From: CAVSMC01 sp963798655
Lineage (GTDB): Bacteria; Pseudomonadota; Gammaproteobacteria; Burkholderiales; Casimicrobiaceae
Length of the DNA stretch: 64,000 nt
Reading direction: 5' to 3'
NCBI GenBank assembly: GCA_963798655.1
Contig: CAWCUH010000001.1
Span: forward strand, 1 to 64,000
Under the pieces are notes generated by a model that was not told the origin of the DNA, searched no databases, and saw only the letters and a program-made list of their open reading frames with translations. This document shows, in pieces, positions 37,787-45,697 of this stretch (positions are counted from its first letter, which is position 1; each line of letters starts with the position of its first letter). Position numbers and translations under genes: made by a program.

Positions 37787-37937
37787 TCGGCTCGGCGTAA
37801 TAGGCACTGTCGGCACGCTCCGCGCTCGGCGGCACATCGCGGCGCCCGCTACTAGGCAGGAACGAACGACCAAGAAACCGGTCTGTACTGATGCTGGCAC
37901 AGCGGCAGCCGCAGGCCCCAATCCAATCGAGCGTGAT

Positions 37938-38507
37938 GTGGACGTACCTTCCCCCCGTCAGGTAGCGGTGCTCGTGGGCAGCCTGCGCAGGGAGTCGTTC
38001 AACCGGAAGATGGCGAACGCGATGATCGCGCTCGCGCCGAAGTCGCTTGCGCTGTCGATCGTCGAGATCCGCGACCTGCCGCTGTTCAACCAGGACGAGG
38101 AAGCGAATCCGCCGCCGGCGTCGCGCGAGTTCAAGGACCGGATCCGCCGCGCCGACGCCGTGCTGTTCGTCACGCCGGAATACAACCGGTCGGTGCCCGG
38201 CGCGCTCAAGAACGCGATCGACATCGCGTCGCGGCCGTACGGCGACAGCGCATGGCAGGGCAAGCCGGGCGCCGTCGTGACGCTGTCGCCGGGCGCGATC
38301 GGCGGCTTTGGCGCGAATCACCATCTGCGCCAGATGATGGTGTTCCTCGACGTGCCCATGCTCGCGCAACCGGAGGCGTACGTCGGCGGCGCGGCGAAGC
38401 TCTTCGCCGAGGATGGCACGATCACCGTCGACGCGACGCGCGAGTTCATCGTCAAGTTCCTGAACGCGTTTGCGCACTGGATCGACCGCCTGACCGCGCA
38501 GCGCTGA
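37938..38507 (+). CDS. NADPH-dependent FMN reductase family protein
   Basis: 189 aa flavodoxin-like oxidoreductase (ChrR/YieF/azoreductase type). The FMN-binding loop GSLRRESFNRKMANAM lies at the N-terminus and the second flavin loop is TPEYNRSVPGALKNAID. No ATG is available in frame; GTG 37938 gives MDVPSPRQVAVLVGSLRR and is the best start. The stop TGA at 38505-38507 is in the same frame as the lipoprotein sequence that follows, with nothing but eleven sense codons between the stop and the lipobox. Confidence 0.85.
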   Translation: MDVPSPRQVAVLVGSLRRESFNRKMANAMIALAPKSLALSIVEIRDLPLFNQDEEANPPPASREFKDRIRRADAVLFVTPEYNRSVPGALKNAIDIASRPYGDSAWQGKPGAVVTLSPGAIGGFGANHHLRQMMVFLDVPMLAQPEAYVGGAAKLFAEDGTITVDATREFIVKFLNAFAHWIDRLTAQR

Positions 38508-38987
38508 CAGCGCAGCGGGCTCGCGATTCCGTTCGCGCTGACGGGTTGTTACGTCGTACCGGTGAATCCGGACGGCTCGCCGAGCTATCCGGTGGTCGCC
38601 GTCCCCGGCCCGGTGACCATCGTTCCGGCGCCGAGCGCGTATGGAAACACGACGCCGGCGCCGATCGTGCGCGCCACGCCGATGCCCGCGTCGCTGCAGG
38701 CGCGGTTGTATCCGACCAACGATGTCGCGACGCAGACCGGTGTGCTGGCCGGCTCCGTGACGAACATGATGAACGGCAAGGGGCGCTTTCAGCTCGACTA
38801 CAGGGGCGAAATGCTCGTCGGCGAAGCGACGCGGCTGTCGAACGACGAGCGCGCCGGCATTGCGAACGCGTACGGCGAGCGCGGTACCTACATGCGCTGC
38901 GCGTACAAGATGTCGACGCCGTATCGGGGCGCAGGCACGTGCACGCTGTCGAACGGCGCGCAATACAACGTCCACCTGGGCGGTTGA
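38508..38987 (+). pseudogene. Lipoprotein gene lacking its start codon
   Basis: In-frame sequence after the FMN reductase stop reads LAIPFALTGCYVVPVNPDGS, a signal-peptide end with a lipobox (LTGC), then a proline-rich linker and a conserved-looking domain (RLYPTNDVATQTGVLAGSVT; GKGRFQLDYRGEMLVGEATR; AGTCTLSNGAQYNVHLGG). No ATG, GTG or TTG exists between the TGA at 38505 and the lipobox. The only standard start (GTG 38562) lies after the lipobox Cys and would give a 141-aa cytoplasmic product. The 5' codons seem to have been lost in a deletion that joined it to the reductase gene. The domain function is unknown. Confidence 0.6.
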
Positions 38988-39052
38988 GGGCGGGCAGATG
39001 CGCGCGCGGCGGCGGCAGCCCGGTGCCGCCGCGCGCGGTCAAGCGGACGTTT

Positions 39053-39478
39053 TCAGGGGCGGATGTACGACCAGCCTTGCTGCTGCCTGTGCATCAACTC
39101 GACGACACCCGCCTTGACGTAGCCGATCTTCGGCAGCATGTCGTCGCGCGAGAGCTTCTGGCCGTGCATCGTGTTTTCGCATGCGACAACCTTCACCCCG
39201 CTGCCGAGCGCGTCGTCGATTCGATTGCCGACGATCGAGTCCGCCTTCAGCATGCCGATGCCCGGGCCGTACGCGACGATCTCGATGTCGACGTTGTCGC
39301 GTCCGAGATCGGCCTGCAGGTTCTTCGCGTTGTTGAGCGCAAGATTCCATTTGCCGGGATCGGCGTCGCTCACCTGCATGACGACCTTGTTCGCCGTCTT
39401 GCCGCCCTGCGCAAGCGCCGGCGCGAGCGGCAGCGCAAGCGCGACCGCCGCGGCGAGGGTGAATGCACGTCTTTGCAT
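39053..39478 (-). CDS. Exported DsrE-family protein
   Basis: 141 aa. Signal peptide MQRRAFTLAAAVALALPLAP with cleavage near ALAQ. The rest is a DsrE/DsrF-like fold (ALNNAKNLQADLGRDNVDIE; EIVAYGPGIGMLKADS; KVVACENTMHGQKLSRDDML) with a single conserved-looking Cys in ACENTM. DsrE-like proteins act in sulfur relay or as small periplasmic binding proteins; the role of secreted forms is unclear. ATG 39478. Monocistronic, 65 bases from the ppdK end on the same strand. Confidence 0.82.
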   Translation of the reverse strand: MQRRAFTLAAAVALALPLAPALAQGGKTANKVVMQVSDADPGKWNLALNNAKNLQADLGRDNVDIEIVAYGPGIGMLKADSIVGNRIDDALGSGVKVVACENTMHGQKLSRDDMLPKIGYVKAGVVELMHRQQQGWSYIRP

Positions 39479-39543
39479 CGTGGCCTCCGGTCAAGACGCC
39501 GCGGCGCGGACGGACCGCGCCGCTGGCATCGAACGAGGCTATT

Positions 39544-42318
39544 CTAGCCGAGCGCCGCGTGCGCTGCCGCGAGCCGCGCGACGGGCACGCGGTACGGCGA
39601 GCAGCTCACGTAGTCGAGGCCGATCTCGTGGCAGAACGCGATCGTCGCCGGATCGCCGCCATGTTCCCCGCAAATGCCGATGTCGAGATCGGCGCGCGCG
39701 CCGCGGCCGAGCTCGACCGCCATGCGCATCAGCTTGCCGACGCCGTCGCGATCGATGGTCGCGAAGGGGTTCGCGCCGAGGATCTTCTTGTCGATGTATT
39801 CGCGCAGGAAGCCGGTCTCGGCGTCGTCGCGCGAAATGCCGTACGTCATCTGCGTGAGGTCGTTGGTGCCGAAGGAAAAGAACTGCGCGTGGCGCGCGAT
39901 CCGATCGGCGGTGAGTGCCGCGCGCGGGATCTCGATCATCGTGCCGAACTGGTAGCGCACGCGCGTCTTCTGCTCCTTCATCACCGCGCGAGCCTCCTCT
40001 TCGAGCAGCGTCTGCTCGACGACGAGCTCGTTGTCGTGCGCGACGAGCGGGATCATGATCTTCGGGCGCACGTCGACGCCGTCGCGAACGCAGATGCACG
40101 CCGCCTCCATGATCGCACGCACCTGCATCTTCACGAGCGCCGGCAGGTGGATGCCCAGGCGCACGCCGCGCAGCCCGAGCATCGGGTTCGCCTCGCGCAT
40201 CGACTCCACCGCGGCGAGCATCCGCCGCTTGCGCGCGAGCGCGCTGTCCTCGCCGTGATGCTCGCCTTCGGCGGCGCGCGCGCGCGTCTCGAGCTCGGTC
40301 ACGTCGCGCAGCAGCTCGTCATGGCTCGGCAGGAACTCGTGCAGCGGCGGGTCGATCAGCCGGATCGTCACCGGCAGCCCGTCCATCGCGCGGAACAGGC
40401 CGACGAAGTCGTCGCGCTGGAACGGCAGCAACTTCGCGATCGGGGCGGCGCGCTCGGCGTCACTGCCCGCAAGAATCATCTGCTGGACGAGCGGCAGCCG
40501 GTCGGTCTCGAAGAACATGTGCTCGGTGCGCACGAGGCCGATGCCTTGCGCGCCGTATGCTCGCGCGCGCACCGCGTCGCGCGGATAGTCTGCGTTCGCG
40601 TACACGCCGAGCTTGCGGATGCCATCGGCCCAGCCGAGCAGCTTGATGAGGCAGGGATCCGACACGTCGGGCACGACGGTGGGCACTTCGCCGACATACA
40701 CTTCGCCCGTCGTGCCGTCGATCGAGATGAACTCGCCTTCGTGCACGGTGCGACCGCCGACGGTGAACCGCCGACGCTCGGCGTCGACGTCGATCGTCGC
40801 CGCGCCGACGACCGCCGGCTTGCCGAACTGACGCGCGACGAGCGCCGCGTGGCTGGTGCGGCCGCCGCGGCTGGTGAGGATGCCGCGCGACGCGAGCATG
40901 CCATGCACGTCGTCGGGCTTGGTTTCCGCGCGCACCATGATCACCGCCTTCTTGTGGTCGCGCGCCAGCCGCTCGGCGGTATCGGCGTCGAATACCGCGA
41001 TCCCGCTCGCCGCGCCCGGCGATACGTTCAGGCCGGTCGCGATCATGTCGCCCCGCTCGCGCGCGGCTTTCATCGCCGCAATGTCGAATTGCGGATGCAG
41101 GAAATGGTCGACATGCTCGGGCGCGACGCGGCGCACCGCTTCGTGGCGCGTGATGCGCCGCTCCTGCGCGAGCTCGACGGCGATACGCACGGCCGCCTGC
41201 GCGGTACGCTTCGCGTTGCGCGTCTGCAGGATCCACAGCTTGCCGCACTCGATCGTGAACTCGACGTCCTGCACGTCGCCGAAATGCCGCTCGAGCTTCG
41301 CGCAGTGCTTCGCGAGCTCGCGGTAGAGCGACGGCATCTCGTCGGCGAGCGAGGCGATCGGCTTCGTCGCGCGAATGCCTGCCACGACGTCCTCGCCTTG
41401 TGCATTCGTGAGCCAGTCGCCCTCGAGCGCGCGCTCGCCTGTCGAAACGTTGCGCGTGGTCAGCACACCGGTTGCCGATTGGGCTCCCATGTTGCCGAAG
41501 ACCATCGCGACGATGTTCACCGCCGTGCCGAGGTCGTGCGCGATGCCGGCGGCGTTGCGGTAGTCGATCGCGCGCTTGCCGTTCCACGACCGGAACACGG
41601 CTTCGATCGCGAGCGTCAGCTGCGCCGCCGGATCGGACGGAAACGGGTGCCCGGATTCGTGCTCGACGATCGCCTTGAAATCGCGAACGACCGTTTCCAG
41701 ATCGGCCGCGTCGAGCGCCGCATCGTTGGCGACGCCGCGATGCGCACGCCATTGACGAAGCACCGCTTCGAACGGCTCGTCTTCGATGCCGAGCACGACC
41801 GTGCCGAACATCTGGACCAGACGCCGGTATGCGTCGAGCGCGAAACGCCGGTCGCCGGTGAGCGCGGCGAGTCCGTCGGCGACGGCGTCGTTCATGCCGA
41901 TATTGAGCACCGTGTCCATCATGCCCGGCATCGAGAATTTGGCGCCCGAGCGGCACGACACGAGCAGCGGATTGTCTGCGTCGCCGAAGCGCTTGCCGGT
42001 CGCGATCTCCATGCGTCGCATCGCGACATTCACCTGGTCGACGAGACCCGGCGGAAAGCCGCCGGCGGCGAGGAACGCGTTGCACGCTTGTGTGGTGACG
42101 ACGAATCCCGGAGGCACCGGCAGGCCGAGGCCCGTCATCTCGGCGAGATTCGCGCCCTTGCCGCCGAGGAGGTCCCTCATCTGCGCGTTGCCTTCGTCGA
42201 ACCGATAGACCCAGCGCGTGCGCGCGCGCTTCGGCGCTCGCGATGGTGTCGCGTTCGAGGATCGCGGCGCGCGCGGGCGATCGCTGCGGGAAGTCCTGCG
42301 TTGCGGATGGTCGGCCAT
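39544..42318 (-). CDS. ppdK: Pyruvate, phosphate dikinase
   Basis: 924 aa. Interconverts pyruvate + ATP + Pi and PEP + AMP + PPi. The N-terminal nucleotide-binding domain starts at RWVYRFDEGNAQMRDLLGGK; the swivelling phosphohistidine domain has GGRTSHAALVARQFGKPAVV (His near 488; most family members have GGMTSHAA); the C-terminal PEP-binding TIM barrel has GTMIEIPRAALTAD and ends with DIGICGEHGGDP (catalytic Cys near 886). A basic, probably unstructured extension of ~35 residues precedes the core. The enzyme suits a cell using lactate or acetate and making PEP for gluconeogenesis; a separate regulatory kinase is not in the window. Confidence 0.93.
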   Translation of the reverse strand: MADHPQRRTSRSDRPRAPRSSNATPSRAPKRARTRWVYRFDEGNAQMRDLLGGKGANLAEMTGLGLPVPPGFVVTTQACNAFLAAGGFPPGLVDQVNVAMRRMEIATGKRFGDADNPLLVSCRSGAKFSMPGMMDTVLNIGMNDAVADGLAALTGDRRFALDAYRRLVQMFGTVVLGIEDEPFEAVLRQWRAHRGVANDAALDAADLETVVRDFKAIVEHESGHPFPSDPAAQLTLAIEAVFRSWNGKRAIDYRNAAGIAHDLGTAVNIVAMVFGNMGAQSATGVLTTRNVSTGERALEGDWLTNAQGEDVVAGIRATKPIASLADEMPSLYRELAKHCAKLERHFGDVQDVEFTIECGKLWILQTRNAKRTAQAAVRIAVELAQERRITRHEAVRRVAPEHVDHFLHPQFDIAAMKAARERGDMIATGLNVSPGAASGIAVFDADTAERLARDHKKAVIMVRAETKPDDVHGMLASRGILTSRGGRTSHAALVARQFGKPAVVGAATIDVDAERRRFTVGGRTVHEGEFISIDGTTGEVYVGEVPTVVPDVSDPCLIKLLGWADGIRKLGVYANADYPRDAVRARAYGAQGIGLVRTEHMFFETDRLPLVQQMILAGSDAERAAPIAKLLPFQRDDFVGLFRAMDGLPVTIRLIDPPLHEFLPSHDELLRDVTELETRARAAEGEHHGEDSALARKRRMLAAVESMREANPMLGLRGVRLGIHLPALVKMQVRAIMEAACICVRDGVDVRPKIMIPLVAHDNELVVEQTLLEEEARAVMKEQKTRVRYQFGTMIEIPRAALTADRIARHAQFFSFGTNDLTQMTYGISRDDAETGFLREYIDKKILGANPFATIDRDGVGKLMRMAVELGRGARADLDIGICGEHGGDPATIAFCHEIGLDYVSCSPYRVPVARLAAAHAALG

Positions 42319-42717
42319 GGCGGTCTCTTTCGCGTGACGCCGGCCGAAACGCCCGATGTGTGAAACGCCCGGGCCGGCTTCGAGTGTACGGTTGATTGTC
42401 CGCTTCGCCGTTGCGCGCCGGCATGACGCGCGTCAAGTCGGCGAATTGACACGCAAACGTTGGATGCGACCGTTGGACGCATCGATGTGCGCGCTCGTGT
42501 TGCTCCGCATCGTTGCACCGTTCGCATGTGTGACCGCATCGCAGCGCAACATGAGCAAAGGGAGGCGCTGGCGCGAGACCGCGGCGCTGCGGTCGGCGCG
42601 AATGACGCACTGCGGCAGGCGCGTTCGTCGGTCACGAACGGTCGACTCGCCCTGATGGCACGCGCCTTGCGTATCCGGCCAGAACCGTTTCGCGCAAGCG
42701 GCGCAGAGGGGCGCCCG
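42319..42717. other. Divergent intergenic region ppdK / patatin
   Basis: About 400 bases without a supportable gene. A perfect -35 hexamer TTGACA occurs at 42446-42451 but no matching -10 is found at 16-18 bases. Promoters for both flanking genes must lie here. The patatin frame is open upstream to 42460, with an alternative ATG at 42658, so its N-terminus could be longer. Confidence 0.4.
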
Positions 42718-43902
42718 ATGGACGATGCAACACCGAAAACCGGGTTGATCCTGACCGGTGGCGGCGCCCGCGCCGCCTACCAGGTCGGCGTGCTGCGCGC
42801 GATCGCCGAGGTGTGGCCGCGCCGCCGCGGCACGCCGTTCCCGATCCTCTGCGGCACGTCGGCCGGTGCGATCAACGCGGCGACGCTCGCGTGCAACGCC
42901 GACAACTTCCGCAAAGGCGTTCGCGACCTGCTCCAGGTGTGGCGCGGGTTCGAGGTCGCGCACGTGTACCGCGCCGATCCGTTGGGCATCGCCAAGACCG
43001 GCGCGCGCTGGCTCGGCGCGATGATGGCCGGCGGCCTCGGCCGCTCGAATCCGGCGTCGCTGTTCGACAACGCTCCGCTGCGCGCTCTGCTCGAGTCGCG
43101 CTTCGCGTTCGACCGCGTCGCCGAGCACATCGCCGCGGGCGACCTGTATGCGCTCGCGATCAATGCGACCGGCTACACGACCGGGCAGTCGGTGACGTTC
43201 TTCCAGGCGGCGGCAAGCGCACAGCCGTGGACGCGCGCGCGCAGGCTCGGCGTGCCGTCGTCGATCGCGCTCGACCACCTGATGGCATCGAGCGCGATTC
43301 CATTCGTATTCCCGGCCGTGCGCATTCACCGCGAGTTCTTCGGCGACGGCTCGATGCGCCAGATCGCACCGGTCAGTCCGGCGCTTCATCTCGGAGCCGA
43401 CCGGGTGCTCGTCGTCGCCGTCGGACGCCTCGCCAAAGGCGCGCCGGCACGGCAGGTGACGAGCGACTACCCGTCGATGGCGCAAATTGCCGGTCACGTG
43501 CTGTCGTCGATCTTCCTCGACAGCCTCGAAGTCGATCTCGAGCGCCTGCAGCGGATCAATCGTACCGTTGGCGTGATGCCGGCGGAGCTGCGCGAACGTC
43601 ATGGCGTCGCGCTGAAGCAGGTGGAGACGTTCGTCATCGCGCCATCCGAAGACATCGAGCCGATTGCCGCGCGCTTCGCGCATCGGCTGCCGTGGACCGT
43701 GCGCTTCTTCCTGCGCGGCATCGGCGCAACACGGAGCACCGGCTCCAATCTCCTGTCGTACCTGCTGTTCGATCGCGCGTACTGCCGCGCGTTGATCGAC
43801 CTCGGCTATCGCGACGCGATCGCGCGACGCGACGAGCTGGCGGCGTTCGTCAACGCGCCGCAGGCGCAGCGGCGACGCGAAGCGGAAATGGTCGCTGCTT
43901 AG
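42718..43902 (+). CDS. Patatin-like phospholipase
   Basis: 394 aa. Oxyanion-hole motif TGGGARAAYQVGVLRA near the N-terminus, nucleophile serine in GTSAGAINAA (GxSxG), and the catalytic Asp in FFGDGSMRQ (DGS in place of the common DGG/DGA). These define the Ser-Asp dyad of bacterial patatins that cleave acyl esters of lipids. The C-terminal third contains the DUF3336-free long bacterial form. No signal peptide, so a cytoplasmic or secreted-by-other-route enzyme. Start ATG 42718 gives MDDATPKTGLILTGGG. Confidence 0.88.
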   Translation: MDDATPKTGLILTGGGARAAYQVGVLRAIAEVWPRRRGTPFPILCGTSAGAINAATLACNADNFRKGVRDLLQVWRGFEVAHVYRADPLGIAKTGARWLGAMMAGGLGRSNPASLFDNAPLRALLESRFAFDRVAEHIAAGDLYALAINATGYTTGQSVTFFQAAASAQPWTRARRLGVPSSIALDHLMASSAIPFVFPAVRIHREFFGDGSMRQIAPVSPALHLGADRVLVVAVGRLAKGAPARQVTSDYPSMAQIAGHVLSSIFLDSLEVDLERLQRINRTVGVMPAELRERHGVALKQVETFVIAPSEDIEPIAARFAHRLPWTVRFFLRGIGATRSTGSNLLSYLLFDRAYCRALIDLGYRDAIARRDELAAFVNAPQAQRRREAEMVAA

Positions 43903-43912
43903 CGCATGCCCG

Positions 43913-45583
43913 CTACATATTCGGGTAGTTCGGCCCGCCGCCGCCCTCGGGCGTGACCCAGCGGATGTTCTGCCGCGGATCCTTGATGTCGCACGTCTTG
44001 CAGTGCACGCAGTTCTGCGCATTGATCTGCAGCCGCTTGCCCTCCGGTGCGCCGACATCGTCGATGAATTCATAAACGGCCGCCGGACAGTAGCGCTGCT
44101 CGAGTCCCGCGTAGCGCGCGAGGTTCACGTCGACCGGCACGCGGGGATCGCGCAGCAGCAGATGCACCGGCTGGTTCTCGTCGTGATTCGTGTTCGACAG
44201 GAACACGCTCGACAGCTTGTCGAACGTGATCACGCCGTCGTACTTCGGATACTCGATGCGCGGCATCTCGGCCGCGGGGCGGAGGCCCTCGTTGTCCGGC
44301 TTGTCGTGGCGCAACGTCCATGGCACGAGCGCGCCCAGGCCGAGATCGTTCATCCACATGTGGAAGCCGCCGTGGACCGTGCCGGGCCACAAGCCCCACT
44401 TGAGCCCGGGCTTCACGTTGCGCACCTTGTACAGGTCCTCGTACACCCACGACGCGCGAAACGCCTCCGCGTAGGCGACCAGCTCGTCGCGCGCGCGCCC
44501 GGCCGTCAGTGCGGCAAACGCGGCTTCGGCGGCGAGCATGCCGGTTTTCATCGCGTTGTGCGATCCCTTGATCCGCGGCAGGTTGACGAAACCGGCCGAG
44601 CATCCGATCAACGCGCCGCCCGGAAAGACGAGCTTCGGCACCGATTGCAGCCCGCCTTCGTTGATTGCGCGCGCGCCGTACGCGAGGCGCTTGCCGCCTT
44701 CGAGCAGCGGCCGGATCGCCGGGTGCGTCTTGAAGCGCTGGAACTCGTCGTACGGTGAAAGCCACGGGTTGTCGTAATTCAGATGCACGACGAATCCGAC
44801 GGCAACGACGTCGTCGGCGAGGTGATAGATGAACGAGCCGCCTCCGGTCGCGTCGTCGAGCGGCCAACCTTGGCTGTGGAGTACCTCGCCGCGCCGGAAC
44901 TTCGACGGCTCGACCTGCCATAGCTCCTTCAAGCCGATGCCGTACTTCTGCGGCTCGACGCCGTCGCGCAGGTTGAACCGCTGCATCAGCCGCTGCGACA
45001 GCGATCCGCGCGCGCCTTCGGCGAACAGCGTGTATTTCGCGACGAGCTCCATGCCGGGCTGATATTCCGGCTTGCGGCTGCCATCCTTCGCGACGCCCAT
45101 GTCGCCCGTGAGCACACCACGCACGGCGCCCGAGTCGTCGTAGAGCGCATCGGCTGCGGGAAAGCCCGGGTAGATCTCGACGCCGGCCTCCTCGGCTTGC
45201 TTTGCGAGCCATCGGCAGACGTTGGCGAGGCTCACGATGTACATGCCGTGATTGCTCATCAAGCGCGGCAGCAGCCAGTTCGGCAGCCGGTACGCGCGCT
45301 CGGCGGTGAGCATCAGGAATCGGTCCTCGGTGACGGGCGTTTCGAGCGGCGCGCCCCTCGCCTGCCAATCGGGAAACAGCTCGCCCATCGCGCGCGGATC
45401 CATGATCGCGCCCGACATGATGTGCGCGCCGACCTCGGAGCCTTTCTCGAGCACGCACACCGACACTTCGCCGCCCGACGCGGCGGCGAGCTGCTTCAGC
45501 CGGATCGCCGCCGCGAGACCCGCAGGCCCGCCGCCGACGATCACGACGTCGTATTCCATGGTTTCGCGCGCGGTTTCGGCCAT
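43913..45583 (-). CDS. Electron transfer flavoprotein-ubiquinone oxidoreductase
   Basis: 556 aa. Membrane-associated FAD/[4Fe-4S] enzyme that oxidises ETF and reduces ubiquinone. Dinucleotide-binding site YDVVIVGGGPAGLAAAIRLK, ubiquinone-domain sequence EYQPGMELVAKYTLFAEGAR, FIYHLADDVVAVGFVVHL and the C-terminal cluster ligands CVHCKTCDIKDPRQNIRW. Start chosen at ATG 45583 (MAETARETMEYDVVIVGG); a TTG at 45622 would add 13 residues. Divergent from the Fe-S membrane protein at 45698; the etfBA partner lies about 20 kb away. Confidence 0.93.
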   Translation of the reverse strand: MAETARETMEYDVVIVGGGPAGLAAAIRLKQLAAASGGEVSVCVLEKGSEVGAHIMSGAIMDPRAMGELFPDWQARGAPLETPVTEDRFLMLTAERAYRLPNWLLPRLMSNHGMYIVSLANVCRWLAKQAEEAGVEIYPGFPAADALYDDSGAVRGVLTGDMGVAKDGSRKPEYQPGMELVAKYTLFAEGARGSLSQRLMQRFNLRDGVEPQKYGIGLKELWQVEPSKFRRGEVLHSQGWPLDDATGGGSFIYHLADDVVAVGFVVHLNYDNPWLSPYDEFQRFKTHPAIRPLLEGGKRLAYGARAINEGGLQSVPKLVFPGGALIGCSAGFVNLPRIKGSHNAMKTGMLAAEAAFAALTAGRARDELVAYAEAFRASWVYEDLYKVRNVKPGLKWGLWPGTVHGGFHMWMNDLGLGALVPWTLRHDKPDNEGLRPAAEMPRIEYPKYDGVITFDKLSSVFLSNTNHDENQPVHLLLRDPRVPVDVNLARYAGLEQRYCPAAVYEFIDDVGAPEGKRLQINAQNCVHCKTCDIKDPRQNIRWVTPEGGGGPNYPNM

Positions 45584-45642
45584 TGGGATTTGCGCTGCGT
45601 CAACGAAGGGTGCGCCTGTCAAATGGCAGGCGACGCGAATTG

Positions 45643-45648
45643 TATAAT
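45643..45648 (+). promoter_or_regulatory. Consensus -10 box in the ETF-QO / Fe-S protein divergent region
   Basis: TATAAT, exact consensus, 50 bases before the ATG of the Fe-S membrane protein. No good -35 at 16-18 bases. A TTGACA is present on the opposite strand (45622-45617) and could belong to a promoter for ETF-QO, although a matching -10 is not evident. Confidence 0.42.
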
Positions 45649-45697
45649 TTAACGGTCGCTCCCGCGGCCGCGATCCTCACACGCCAACGAACCTCCG

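Noticed and set aside
38505..38987. A reductase-lipoprotein fusion by stop-codon readthrough as the main product
   Set aside because: A lipobox in the middle of a cytoplasmic protein would not be exported; loss of the 5' codons explains the data more simply.
39463..42363. A 966-aa plus-strand ORF opposite ppdK
   Set aside because: Shadow of pyruvate phosphate dikinase; no domains or plausible start.
42446..42451. A sigma-70 promoter from the TTGACA near the patatin gene
   Set aside because: No acceptable -10 at 16-18 bases in the reading direction.
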